A stretch of DNA of 64,000 nt from Spirodela intermedia (lineage: Eukaryota > Streptophyta > Magnoliopsida > Alismatales > Araceae): positions 687,001-751,000 of the forward strand of contig LR746273.1 in assembly GCA_902729315.2 (NCBI GenBank). The letters are read 5' to 3'. The position numbers and the translations under genes are program-made. Shown one piece after another: positions 44,908 to 57,800 of this stretch. The notes under the pieces are model-generated. The model had not been told where the DNA came from and searched no databases. It saw nothing but the letters and a program-made list of their open reading frames with translations. Each line of letters starts with the position of its first letter. The stretch's first letter is position 1.

Positions 44908-46699
44908 ATGAAGTGTTTCCATTTCTCGTATGGAAGCAAAAGGGGGATCCAAAGCTCTTCAAAGTTCCCATCGTCCCTATCATGCGACACCTCCATCACC
45001 ACCACCGACAGCACCACCACTACAGACGAGAAAAGGACGACCTCAAGATCTGGGTTTGGCCCGCGGAGCGTTTCATTGGGTGCCAACTCGGCGAGGGGCT
45101 CTAGTCTTGAGAGTTTCCCTGAGAAGTCGAACAATCTGAGGACGTTCACCTACGCTGAGCTGAAGAACGCCACGAGAAACTTCAGCCGTTCATTGATAAT
45201 CGGCGAAGGCGGTTTTGGGTGCGTTTATAAGGGAATAATCAGTAGCCCAGATAATCCTCATCGAAAGCGTGAGATTGCTGTTAAACAGTTGGATCCAACA
45301 GGGCTCCAGGTTAGGTTCTTTTTCCGGGATTTTGATTGTTTCCCGTTTTAATTCCTTCTGATGTGCCCCCCAAGGATCATGCTAGTGTCTAGTGGCTTTA
45401 TTTTTTTTCTCAAAATATGTACTTTTTTTCGTTCTTCAGACGTTTCTTTTTTTTGGGAAACAATTTTAAATTCTATTTTCTTGCTGTCATATAGCTGTAG
45501 ACTATTAGCTCCCTCTTTCTGCCGGCTTTTACCAAATGATCTGACCTTCAGTTCCACGGCTCAGGGGCACAGGGAATGGTTGACAGAAGTCAACGTTCTT
45601 GGGGTCGTCGACCACCCAAATCTCGTCAAGCTCGTGGGTTACTGCGCCGAAGACGATGAGAGAGGAATACAGAGACTCTTAATCTACGAGTACATGCCGA
45701 ACAAGAGCGTTGAGAAGCACCTGTCGCCTCGATCCATTGAGACGCTCTCGTGGTCAAAGAGACTGAGGATCGCTCTCCAAACCGCCCAGGGCTTAGCATA
45801 CCTGCACGAAGAAATGGACTTTCAGGTGATCGGAGGCTAACCCAGTGATTGATTCCTCCTTCGAAGAAATCGGTTTTGTTTTTTCTTTTTTTAATTTTGG
45901 ATGAAAATTTATCAGGCGCAGATCATTTTTCGAGATCTGAAGACATCGAACATACTTCTAGATGAGCATTGGAACGCCAAGCTTTCAGACTTTGGGTTGG
46001 CCAGACAAGGGCCGATGGAGGGAAAGAGCCATGTCTCTACACTGGTACGTCCACCGTGCAATCCTCTAATAAATTTCATAATCTGCTCGATTAATACTAA
46101 CAAAACAGAAAGAAAGAAAAAAAGATTACATACATGGAAGATTTCTTCTGTTCCAATCTGATTTCCAAGCTGGAAACTTGACGCCAAGGAAGGTGGTGGG
46201 GACCATCGGCTATGCGGCCCCTGAGTACGTCCTCACCGGGCGCCTCAACGCCAAGAGCGACATCTGGAGCTACGGCGTCGTCCTCTACGAGCTGATCACC
46301 GGGCGGCGCCCCATGGACCCGAACCGCCCAAAATCGGAGCAATCTCTCCTCGAGTGGGTGAAGCCCTTCCTCTCCGACGAGAAGAAATTCCGTCTGATCG
46401 TGGACCCCCGCTTGGAGGGCAAGTACCCCCTCCGCTCCGTCAGGAAGCTCGCCACCGTCGCCAACCGGTGCCTGGTCCGGCAGCCCCGCGACCGCCCGAA
46501 GATGAGCGAAGTGGCGGCGATGGTGAGGGCCATCGTGGATGACGCTGAGGCCGAGCCCTCCGGCGACGCCGCCGCGGCGGAGGAAGGAAGCTCTCGAGCT
46601 TCTTCCGCCTTCGGGGGGATCATCTCTCAACTCAGGCTATGTGAGGGGAGGAGGTTGAAGTGGCAACGTGGGTCCCTCGGGCTGGTGCACACGTATTGA
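44908..46699 (+). CDS. PCRK1-like: PCRK1/PCRK2-like receptor-like cytoplasmic kinase (RLCK VII), 430 aa
   Basis: Four exons: 44908-45309, 45565-45825, 45922-46044, 46193-46699, all in phase 0 with GT-AG introns. The N-terminus [13 protein letters not shown], with Cys3, matches PCRK1/PCRK2, which act at the plasma membrane in pattern-triggered immunity. The kinase is complete: Gly-rich loop GEGGFGCVY (99-107), Lys126 in IAVKQLD, Glu142, Asp226 in IIFRDLK, Asp244 in SDFGLAR, APE at 271-273 and [16 protein letters not shown]. Arg before the catalytic Asp marks it as an RD kinase. The C-terminal tail after about residue 390 (Ala/Glu/Ser-rich, ending LGLVHTY) is less typical, and part of its coding sequence is repeated downstream. 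The OTU gene follows on the same strand. Confidence 0.92.
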
Positions 46700-46890
46700 T
46701 GACGCTGGCCCGACGTGTCCTCCCGCTGTTTGGATTGTGGTTGGGCTCGCTGGGATGGATTGCGAGCTTCGGTTCTGTTGCTAACGCATCCACCTCAGAA
46801 GGAAGCTCTCGAACTTCTTCCCCCTTCACATGTCAACGTGGGTGTGTGTAACGTGTAGATGACACCGGTCCGACGTGTCGTCCTGTCGGA
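46580..46890 (+). repeat. Local tandem duplication over the 3' end of the PCRK-like gene
   Basis: GAAGGAAGCTCTCGA.CTTCTTCC, CAACGTGGGT, TGATGACGC..G.CCGACGTGTC and similar blocks occur at about 46580-46728 and again, with indels, at 46796-46890. The first copy covers the last codons and stop of the kinase; the second lies beyond the gene. Confidence 0.65.
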
Positions 46891-49810
46891 AGATTCCGTT
46901 TCTGTTAGTGACGTGTCCCTTTCCTTCCTCATCAGCCCGCGTCCACATCGGAGAGTCGCTGGATCGACGACAGATGTTCACCGCTCCGACTGCACTCCAC
47001 GTCGGATGGGAGGTAATCGGCGTGATGAATGGGACGCATGCAGCGTCGATCGCCGCTGCGCAGAGGCCGGCGGCGTCACCGCAGGGACGTTACGGCTGGC
47101 GGAGCGCGGAAAGGGCGGGAGGCGTGAAAACCGATGGCGTGCGGGGCAGGGAATCGGATTCATAAAGCTGCAAGCCACTCATGTTGTGACTTCTATGCAG
47201 CCCGTGACGTCCACCAGATTCCCTTCTCCCTTTCTTTTTTTCTCTGCCCTTGTCCCTCGGTAAACTAAACTTTTCTCCCGATCTACTTCACCCACCCCCC
47301 CCTCGTCGCCTTTTTCCCTCCCTCGCGCCTCATGGCGTCTCGGAATCGCTCCTTCTATCCCCTCTCTCTTTACTGTTTCCCGTTATCGCATTTATGTGAG
47401 AAAATGTGTGTGTGAGGACCGCTCCCTGGATCGTGTTGATCGCGTCGAAGGCTTGTCTCAGCGCGGATTCAGGCCGTCGTTGGAATGCCGGTATTCATTT
47501 GTTGCTTTTCCCTTTATCCCGCTTTGCTTGTGAAGGTTCTGGGGCCGATCATGCGACGTACGGATGCGTGGATTGCTCGGCTCTTTTTTAAGCATTACCG
47601 GTGGTCACCGATCGTCTTCGTGACTGATGTAGTACAGGGATTTGATTCCAATTTTATTGATTCTGGAATCAACAACGGGAATTCAGATCTCCTTTTCCGT
47701 TCTTCTGTAGTTGATTAGATCGGTTGCGGAATCTACTTCTTTTCTGTTCTTGTGTAGCTGACTCGATCATTTGAGAATGTTGAGATGACCCAGGATCGTT
47801 TTGCGGTTGAACATAAACCCGAAATCAGGAAACGACACTCACCATCTGCTACACCTATGTATGGCTGTCGATGCGTAATATTTCCCAAACTCACGAAACT
47901 CCAAGGTTCAAGATTCCAGAGTATCCTTACACATTCAGTGGAGCTTTGTCAGTGCTAGATTGGAGACACCTTCACCTCCATCTTTTTCATTTCGGTTAGA
48001 GGTCTGACCAGCGGTAGGATTGACTTTTTAGGTGATCTGACTTAGGGGTTGCAAGCGCAAGTGATTCGTTTGGAACCAAGACCGGCACTACAGAACGCAG
48101 CGTAGCTCTGCACTTTATCAAATAACTCTGTTTTGCTATTCGTTGTGTAACAAAGCACTAGCAGTGACCTCATAACGCCTTGGACTGGAAGGTTGACGGC
48201 GATGGAGATCTGGAAGAGGAGCATGATGAAGAACACATTTTAGGAAGAGGAAAATGATGGCGAGAAATTTCAGGGGTTTACCAGTTATTTTCTTTGGTTT
48301 AACTATTTTCGCAGGACGAAGCCAGACTGTGTTACAGGACTGCTATCTAACTACTTGAAAAGTGGAACTGCAAGACATAACTGTCCTTATTGGTCCAGGA
48401 CATTTCTTCCGCAACTCCGTCGCTTCTCTCCTAGCAAAATATAAAGACAGTATAGTTCATGCAAAGGATTCGAATGAATAAGAATCTGGTTCCCAAGCAA
48501 ACCCTAGATTTCCTCGTCATGCACAAATCACTTAAGATAAAATTCTCATGCCTGATGTGGTTTACAACGGCCGGACACTAAGTCTCTGAGTTCTGAGAAC
48601 TTTTTGGGTATTTCATGATACAAAATGTTCGGTGATGTAGCTATCATGAAACTTGTATGTATTGACATGGCCATGGAGTAAAGCATCAAGTTTATCATAC
48701 TCGTGGAAGGGACTTTAAAATTGGGTGCTGTAAGGTATGCTTGTAACTAAGCAGCACGCGGCTAGCATTGCAAAAGATGACTCGAGTTGAGTTGAACAGG
48801 CTCGAAGGAATCTAAAGTATTACGATGATTTTTAATATCTACTGTCAAGTCTTATGACAGTTTACTAGGGTTAGCTTATCAGGCTAATTCACAAAGAAGT
48901 TTATCCCCCCAATTACTTGATCTAGCGATGGATTGACGGACAAGTCCACTCCCCAGATTACCAATTGTTATCCCCAGAATCTGATCCAACTTTTATGGTT
49001 ATAGTTGAATCAAATATTAAATAAGTTCTATAGCTCTCGATGTTGAGATGTAGACAGTTTGATGAACTTTTCCCCAAACATGGGAACGAAATGTTCTTCT
49101 GACTCTACTGTAGAAAGACCATACGAAATATGAATCAACCCAGAGATATCCTGTGATTTCTTTCTTGTCGGATATTTAACAGGAAGGCATCAGTCCATAT
49201 CATGTGTAAGCTCTCAGATGGAAATGCGTACAAGTTACCTTTTTTCTATTTATATTTATGTTAACCTAAATGCATAAGGGATTGATTTGTTAGCTAGTCA
49301 TAGGTGTTGGAGCTTCTTCAATAATATTAGAAGCCTTATCCAAGATTTTTTGGTCACCCATATCCTTTCCATTTACCTTATTTTGAAGGTTTATTGTGAA
49401 ACTGCTTTGTATGTATTCTAGTGTTCAAAATCCAATATCCTCTCTTCCTTTGTCAGATTTCTGTATTTTCCTCGTACCATGTAGTGTACATTGCGTTTAG
49501 TTGTCTCATACAGCCAAGTATTCAAGGATCCCTTCATAATGCTTCACCATTGGTATTTGGAGTGTTCTTTTTACTCGAGTTAAGAGTAGTTTAATTGACA
49601 ATTACTTCTAGTATTTTTCATCAGTTTCTTCAGTGTCTCATAATCTGTTTGCCTTTTGCTAATGTCTTTTTGATTTAGTCTTCTCTGTGTACGTTTCTTC
49701 CATATCTCAATAAAATTTTCTATTAATTATATGTTTTTGCTAATGGGAGGTTCTTACTCGTGTCGAACTTAGATAGCATTGCTTCTGATGAATTCTGTGC
49801 TAATTTTTAG
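46891..49810 (+). other. Promoter, leader exon(s) and long 5' intron of the OTU gene
   Basis: No protein-coding sequence is supported in these 2.9 kb. The CT-rich stretch near 47220-47400 looks like a plant promoter/leader. An intron must end at the AG at 49809-49810, before the exon with the start codon. I cannot fix the first donor site. Short open frames (46859-47263, 47485-47718) have no recognisable family. Confidence 0.4.
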
Positions 49811-49888
49811 GTGGCTTTAAATCGCTTCCAGGAATTTATGAAGGTTCAAACAGTTCAAATATTATGCTAGAAGACCAGATTTTAGCTG

Positions 49889-52800
49889 ATGATTATGTAC
49901 GAACATGATCCGGATGTTCTTCGGTGTCTCCAATTTCTTCATGGTGACCCATTCTCAGGTTCTGAATACTGTGAAACTCCTGCCCAAAACGATATCAGTT
50001 TCTATGAAAGGGAATATACCGGAGAAAGTAACTATGGCACAGATCACACTGCCCTAGAGAATGACGAGATTATTGCACATGCTCTTCAGGAAGAATTCTC
50101 ACAACTTGCTGTTGCAGAGTCTTCTGGACCTTCACATGAAAGTGAAGGGCATTTGCAACAATCTTTGCTTACACAAGAGTGGTACGGTTCTCCAACGAGA
50201 AATTTTTGCTCAGGTATTGAGATAATTAGGACATGCACCATATGCTTCTTCAGTACGGTAGCTTGTGTTTGCTTTTTGGATTAGTTAGTGTTTTCATATC
50301 CTTCTTTGTTGTAGGGACTGATTGTGAACAGGGGGATGTAGAAAATATGGAACCATCCAGTTCATGCTCAAGCCCTGAGGAAAATGCTTATGATGGGGAG
50401 GAATGGTTATTAGAACTGGATGATGAATTCTGTCTCCTTGATGGCGAAGTTGGAAAGAGATTGAATCAAATGGTTCCTACGCCTGTGAGTCTTTGAGCTT
50501 CTGTTTGTTATTAAAATTTATTTATGTATTCAGTAAAGGCACTGATTTTATGCTAGTACTCTCGTTCCAAATTTGACCTAGTGGATTTCTGTCTGCGAAT
50601 TTGTTTTTCCTGAAAGTTTTCTCAGGCCAAGCTCTGTTACTATATAGTTTTAATTGTAAATGTTTCTGATTTTTAGTCATTTCGAGGCTCCATTCCTTTT
50701 CATGTGCCCTGCCATTGGAGTAACATTCTTTGATTGCTTTTAGGCTTATATTTGTGCATGTACCTTTGAAGTCATTTCAAGTTCAAAACACTAGGAAACT
50801 GAATTTTTAGTTAAAACTATGTACAATATCGTTGAGTTGAAGGCTTTGCGGTATGACTTGTTTTCTTTTTTAGGGCTAGATTGATTTTTTTTCCCCATTT
50901 GTTTTTATATTATGATACCAAAGTGGCGTATTGAGGATCATTTTCCAATTCATTCCATGTATGAAACCTTTTTTTTACATTTTCAGTGAAATATATTTTT
51001 ATAAGATTTTGAGAATTTTAATTTTGGGGGCAGCATATTCCAAGGATCAATGGAGAAATTCCTTCAGTGGATGAAGCCATTTCTGACCATCAGAGGCTTC
51101 TTGAACGGTACTCTCCTCAGATGATTTTTACTGATGTTTCTTGCGAAAAGCCTCATAAACAGTTCCCTAGGACAACTGGGAAATGCATCTGTTGTAGTGT
51201 TTTCATCTGTTATCTCTCTCACTCTTGTTTCATGTGGAGATTGATGATCATACACTTTATTTTCTTCTCTGTCTACATGCTGTCCAATATGATCTTGATT
51301 TATGCCCTCGATCCATTTCCTTTTCTGTATACTAGTACGATGCATGTTTTAAGAAGAAAATACTCTCCAATATGACGTAATTCTGCATTTGGTATTTTTT
51401 TCTGTTGTATTAGATTGTGAGGATGGTCTATATTTGGCTTAGGTTGCAGTTGTACGAATTGGTAGAGCTTAAGGTTCCTGGAGACGGTAACTGCCAGGTT
51501 AGTTTAGGAATTATGTGCTTTCCTCTCCAGTTTTTTTACTTCTTGTTTTCAATGAGAAAGTGTTTATACACTGTTCTGGGATATTACAACTTCCTATCTC
51601 AACCTGTTGTGCCCAATAAGTTGGTCATATGCCACTTTTGAATGCCCTACCTTGGCATTAACAGTGTCAAGGTGAGTGTCTTGCCATTTTATTTGCATCT
51701 TTGAGAAACATCCAATACAAAAAAGTTTGGGTGATGTGTAGTAATATTATGATATCGCAAATTTGAAGGAAAAGATTCACATTTTAAATGTGTAGTTATT
51801 ACCTGATAAACACCGATGAATAAATACCTTAGCCATTGAAATCCTCTGGTCAATTTAAGTATTTTTACATGTCATTTTTAGATGATTTTTTAAATTAATT
51901 TTTTAAAAAAATATTTGAAAATCATGATATTTATATGTCATGTATTCATTTAGATAATTTTGAATTAATTGATTTATAAAATATAGACTTTAATAAAAAC
52001 ATAATTATTTAATGAATTTTCAAGTGGACTATTTGGTAATTTTTTTAAAAGGACTAATAAATTCATTTTATTTTAAAATACAGATCAACATGAAACACGA
52101 TTAATCATGCAAATAAAATATATGTTACATGGTTCCATTGTGAGCGTGTTTACGATTAAATTTTGATGGTAATTATTTTTTAAATAATTTAAGGGAGTTG
52201 TTAAAAATTCGTGGCGTTCTCTCTCTTTTAAACATAGATATGCCACTTTCATGGTTCCTTGAGAAAAAAACTCTTATATGCACATAAATAATGGCGTTAG
52301 ACCAGCTCCCTTGTTGCACCTTCACCATTTTTCTTAATTTTAAAATTTATATTTTGGAAATCAAAACCAGTGGCTGGGGAGACACCGGTGTTTGAAATTC
52401 TATCGTCTTCTTTCTCTTCTTCATTCCTGGTCACTTCTTTCAGGCTGCCATGCAATGTAAAACCCTCCATGGGAGATGCTCAAGAAGAGACCTTGTAGAT
52501 TTCTCATTAGATTATTGAATCCATGCAGTGTATGAGTCCATCCGTGATTCACCAACTCAAAAGAAAATATGTACAGAACATGTTTGAACCGATACCCATG
52601 ATCCGTGATGCATCTCCATGTGGAAATCCCATGTTTTTTAACCAGCTGATGGTTTGATCTATGTTTCCATATGTTCCGCAGCTTTATCCTAGGCCCAGGG
52701 GTATTTTCTTTTTCTGGCTTCTGACCTCTTTCTTTTTTTTTCTTCTTTTTTTCTGTTTTTATTTATAACTTCGTGATGAACTTTGATTCCCCTTAGTTCC

Positions 52801-53936
52801 GAGCGATATCTGATCAATTCTACCGTACTCCAGAGCATCACAAGTTCGTCAGGCTGCAGATAATCAATCAGGTTGGTTCCAACTCGCTTCCCCTAGTTGC
52901 TCATCAATGTGCTTGTTTGTGAGAGAACAACATGCATTGCCTTTGTATGTATGCTATGAGACTTGGTGCGCGGCTGTACATAATCCGCTCCCAAAACCCT
53001 AAAATTTCAGCTTAGATCTCACCCCGAGTTCTACGAAGGATATGTACCCATGAACTATGGCGAGTATCTGAAGAAGCTGTCCCGGTACGCTCCCGACAGC
53101 CATGCTTTCATCTCTGAATTGTCTTTTCATTTCTCCGCCTCTCGATCATCGGACAGGACCGGTGAATGGGGCGACCACGTCACGCTTCAGGCTGCTGCGG
53201 ACACGGTATGCGACCGTCCCACAGTCCCCAGATCGATGTCTTATCATCTTGCTTGCCCAAGTGGGGGATTTTAATATTTCCATCTTTTCAGTACGGGGTC
53301 AAAATCTTTGTCATCACATCCTTCAAGGACACCTGCTACATTGAGATACTCCCCAGCGCTCAGAAGTCAAAGCGAGGTATCTTCGCTCGACCCTCTTTCA
53401 GAAGTCAAAGTGGGTCAAACTCGCTGACTGCCAAGATCCCTCTGTTCTACTCCGGCCATCAAGCATCCTCATTTCCCATTCTTCAATGCCTACTTAGAAA
53501 CCCAGAGTAATGGTGCCCATCACCCCGCTGAAAGTCAACGGAAGATTGCCGAGAGGAAAAGCAAGCTAGGAGGAAGGAAGGATACGCCTATCAGCTGACT
53601 CCTAGAACAATAGTTTCTGCGTTGACCATCTCATATTTACTATCTGCGTACTTGTTCATGTGATCGGCATCGTCTAGTTACTAGTGCTTGAGGCGTACTG
53701 ACTGACTGACTGACTGGTGGTGATTTTTGTTTCAGTAATATGCTTGAGTTTCTGGGCCGAGGTGCACTACAATTCCATCTATCCCAAAGGAGGTGAGATC
53801 GCTGGCACCTCTCAAACGAGCCTTCCGATACTCCCACGAGCCCTCGCCTCACGTTAGACTCTGTGGGCCCGCAGAGTTGCCGGCGTTGGAGACGAAGAAG
53901 AAGAGGCGGTGGTGGCACTTCGGAAACCGGCACTAG
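49889..53936 (+). CDS. OTU10-like: OTU-domain ubiquitin protease, 341 aa, ten coding exons
   Basis: Exons: 49889-50213, 50315-50484, 51034-51107, 51443-51497, 52797-52871, 53011-53084, 53157-53205, 53292-53376, 53736-53792, 53875-53936. All borders are GT-AG and phases agree. OTU proteases remove ubiquitin. Asp204 and Cys207 stand in PGDGNCQ, with FRAISDQFY at the start of the next exon, and His313 in FWAEVHYNSIYP. The N-terminal half (YEHDPDVLRCLQFLHGDPFS, NDEIIAHALQEEFSQL) and the basic, aromatic end KKKRRWWHF match the plant OTU9/10/11/12 group. The 5' UTR part of the first exon starts at 49811. The 1.3-kb intron 51498-52796 holds an AT-rich stretch (about 51,800-52,250) that may be a small insertion. 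It lies downstream of the PCRK-like gene and converges with the Pumilio gene. Confidence 0.9.
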
Positions 53937-54841
53937 AGGCCGCAGTCCCCCACGCCGCCCACTGCACCAGAAGAAGAAGAAGAAGAAGAAGAAGGGGATG
54001 GGGCCCACGCAGTTGACCGCGAACTTTACGCGATTTCCACAACAAGCGCAGACCAGAAGTGCCTGCCCCCCGGGGGTCAACATTACAACGTTGGCCCATC
54101 ATATAGATAAGTGGAGGAAGGAGTTTACAGTCGAGGAGAACCCAAGTGGGGCCCACCACAGCCGAAGCGAGGGATAGCCGCTTCTTGGGCGCCGCCGGTG
54201 AAGGTAGATAGCGTCCTCTAATGGGCCCAAAGCGCCTCCACTCGACTAAAATTTCAACGTCACTGTTGGACAAAAATTTCATAATTATTCCCAAAACTAC
54301 CCTCCACCCGGACTTCTTCCTACAGGCGCCTCCTCTCTCTCTCTCTCTAGATATGTATATATTTGTGTACATGTATCGCTAGCTACTGTCTCTAGGAGCA
54401 AGCGACGAAAGCGGGCAGAATTTGGAGGGAGGAGGAATCAGACGGCCAATAACAAATCAGTGAGAATTTGGAGCGCTGGGATTTGAGATCGTACGGAAAC
54501 GTTGGAATAAAATTGAGAGAAAGAGAGGGAGCGGAGGGCCGCCTCACATAAGAAACCAGCCCTTTACATTCGCTTCCCTCTCCGGCCGTATTTACAGCAA
54601 GCACCCAACGATTGTGTATACACTCTCTCAGAAGACAACAGTCCCCGCTCTTCTCCATTAACCTAATATTTACCTCCCTCATTGCCTGGCCGCCGCTTGA
54701 AGTCACCCCTGTCAGCTTACACAGAAAGTTAATGTACAGCGAAGACTTATTCCGAGGTGCCCGCCACTTATTTACATAAGGGGCCTCCTCCTCCTCCCAC
54801 TCCCGGCTATTGCTGCTGCTCTGTACAGTCGCCCCGGCCCT
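53937..54841. other. Convergent intergenic region between OTU and Pumilio genes
   Basis: It contains the 3' UTRs of both genes, a (GAA)n run at about 53967-53995 and a short (CT)n tract at about 54331-54347. The antisense frames at 53640-54083 and 53854-54372 come from these repeats and the OTU exon. No further gene is seen. Confidence 0.5.
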
Positions 54842-57800
54842 TCACGACGCGTTCGACGACATCAGCATCCGCCGCTCTGAGCAACGAAGAACAGCGCCGC
54901 CGCCGCGTTAGAAAGCTCTCTCTCTCTCTCTCTCTTTCTCTCTTATCAATCGGTGGAGGAAGAAGAAAGAGGAAGACGGGAAGGAGGAATCCGATCGGAA
55001 TACCTCCGGCTGCGATGACCTTCTCGACGCGGGCGGCGATATGCTTCCCGTACGTGTACTTCTTGAGGGAGCTAACGTGGGCCTTGATGCGGGAGAGAAT
55101 CAGCTCCCGGTTCTGGTCATCACAGGTCTCCAGGACCTTCTGTACAACGTAGTTCCCGAACTGGTCCTTCATCATCGCCTGGAGCAAGGGTTTTGACCAA
55201 CCCCACCAAAATAAAAGAGAAGGAGAACAAACAAAAGTCAACACTGACTGATGAAATGCAGCATGCATGATCGCGAGCATGGTTCCAAAGGATTGGCCCA
55301 GTGGAGCCCAAGAAATTATGCTCTCCCGGACCGTCTGATCCACCCAGAAAGACCCAGTGGGTGGGTTTGAGAGATTGAATGCACCCCGTGAGGTTTAGTC
55401 AACGCAGCTGGGGAAATATTCTCGGTGTGCCCGGGGCCAAAGGCACCTGTCATGCCACCTTCTCTTTTGAATGCATTCTGATCCAAATCCAGTGGAGGCC
55501 ACATGTCACACCAGCAAAGGGCGTGACAATCATTCCGGGACCACCAAATCTCCACAATAAATGGTCGGCACTACTCGGACTAATAATAATAATATAATAA
55601 ATAAATAAATAAATCATGGTATTGATGAAAAATAAAAATAAAAAGGAGAAGGATTCTTCTAGCAGATTCAGGCAAAAGTTAAGCAATGCGCACCTGTAAG
55701 GGCTCGTTCTCATCGTTAGGGCCGAGAATCTCGTTGATGAGAAGCTGGCGTTCATCGGCCGTTCCATAAGTTAAGCACTTCTCGATGACGTTGGATGCAA
55801 ATTTCTGCTGACTCATTTTTACAATCTGCCCAGAAAGCTTGATTATTATGGCGGAGCGTTCTTCTGGTTTGCCATGCTGCAGAACGTGCTGCAATTGCCC
55901 ACATGCCAGAAACAGAATCAGCCGGCTCCTCAAAGATATGAAAGGATGGATAAAATCATAAAGAGATGAACAACCGTGTTTAAGTTACACGACGTGAGCA
56001 TGAGAAAAAACTGCCACCATTTATTTTTTTCATTTTTTATTCTTTTACCAAGAGAAAAAACTTTGTCACTGGAAATTATGCCGGGAAATTCTATTATTTC
56101 CCTGTTCTGATCTTTGCGTTATGAGATTTTTACATAACTCGAATGCTTAGAAGATTAGGTCAATTCACTAATGAGAAGAGCTGAAAAAAGGAAATAGCAC
56201 AGAACCATTAAAAAAAAAAGATGAGAAATAAAAGTCAACAATGAATAAGGTAGATGCTACGACTTTATTTCCATCTCAGTTTAAAAGAAATTGGTTCAGT
56301 TTTGCATACAGTGAGTGGACCTAGAATGACAGAACACGGTGCTTCATAATTCAGATACTATGCTAGAATTTGGCTTCTTTTTTTTTCTTTTTTTCTTTTT
56401 TTCTTTTTTTGTTACCTCCAGAGAATATATGGCACCAGCCATTCTTCAAAAAACTAGAAAAAAATAGACGACAATCGTAAACAGAGATATCATACCTGGA
56501 TGACATAGTTTCCATATTGGTCTTGTGTCAAAGTGCACACAGCTTGCAGTATCTCATCCATCATGATGCTTTGTGTCCTTGTATCATCACAATGCTCCAG
56601 CACCCTCTGCCCAAAGGGAAACTCATTTAGAGACAAAACTGCGGGCATCCAGAATCGGGGATCTTAAGAAAAGAGTGTCAATGTGGTACCTGAATAACCC
56701 TACAGCCATATGGGTGGGTGGAAAGAGGTACTACTTGCCCATAAAAAGCCGATATAATAAACTGAATGCTATCTTGAGGAACACACTCGATGCATTTCTG
56801 GATCACATGGTTACCATTCTGGTCACGAACACATTTCATAACCGAACCATCAAGCTCTGACACCATTTGAGCCTGCTGGTCGACATCAACCACTTCTAAA
56901 GCCTGTAAAAAAGTTGGAGCAGAGGCCGTAATCATGTTGATGAGACTCCTGAAAACTTGATTCTCAAATCCGAGAAACTTGAAACTAAAAAACGGTTCGT
57001 CCAAGAATTAGATAAGTACGACCGAGGATATACCTCATATATTACAAAACTAATTGAAAATAAGAATTCCAAACTAAAAGCATCATGTTCATTATATGGT
57101 GAGGTCGATCTGACTCACTAAATAACTGTCTTATGGGTAAAAGGACATTAATGGGTACCTTGGAAGTTATTCATAATGTGATAAGGAATGGCCTAAATTC
57201 CGCAATGAATGAAATACATGATAAAATGTACATAAACCATACTTCAAATCCAAAAAACAATATGATGCACTGTAAGCTGCAGAATAAGACACACGAAGCT
57301 TATTCTCCCCAGTGCTATCTGCTTCAAATATCCACCTCTCAGATGCCGACAGAACTGAACGGCCTCCAGCACGTTCCAATCGTTCCATGCAAGCATCTTT
57401 TTTCACACATCTTTAATTCTAAAAAAGCTACAACGGATCCACTGTAAAATTCTCACTTAATTTCTTCATGGCAAAACATTCGGTTCCTCATACCAAAGCG
57501 CCATCTAGCCATACGCACAGCTTCAAGTCAGGTTCGTACCATTCTGTCACACAATATATATCGTTTCCATCTCCACTCCTTAGAAACCTCACGCTCTACT
57601 AGTACAAAAAATTATGAACCTAGGCACTTCCAAAATCAACACTTTGAAAACACAATGACGCTCCCTTCACCATGCCCCACACACACTAATGAATGGGAAA
57701 AATAACACCAACAGCAATTCTTTCCACATGACCTAGCTCTTAATCCTCACTGTCTAAGGTCCAAACTCCCACATGTAGGTCTTCCCATTCTTAAATCAGT

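Noticed and set aside
46097-46630. 177-codon minus-strand frame over the last PCRK exon
   Set aside because: Antisense shadow of a GC-rich kinase exon.
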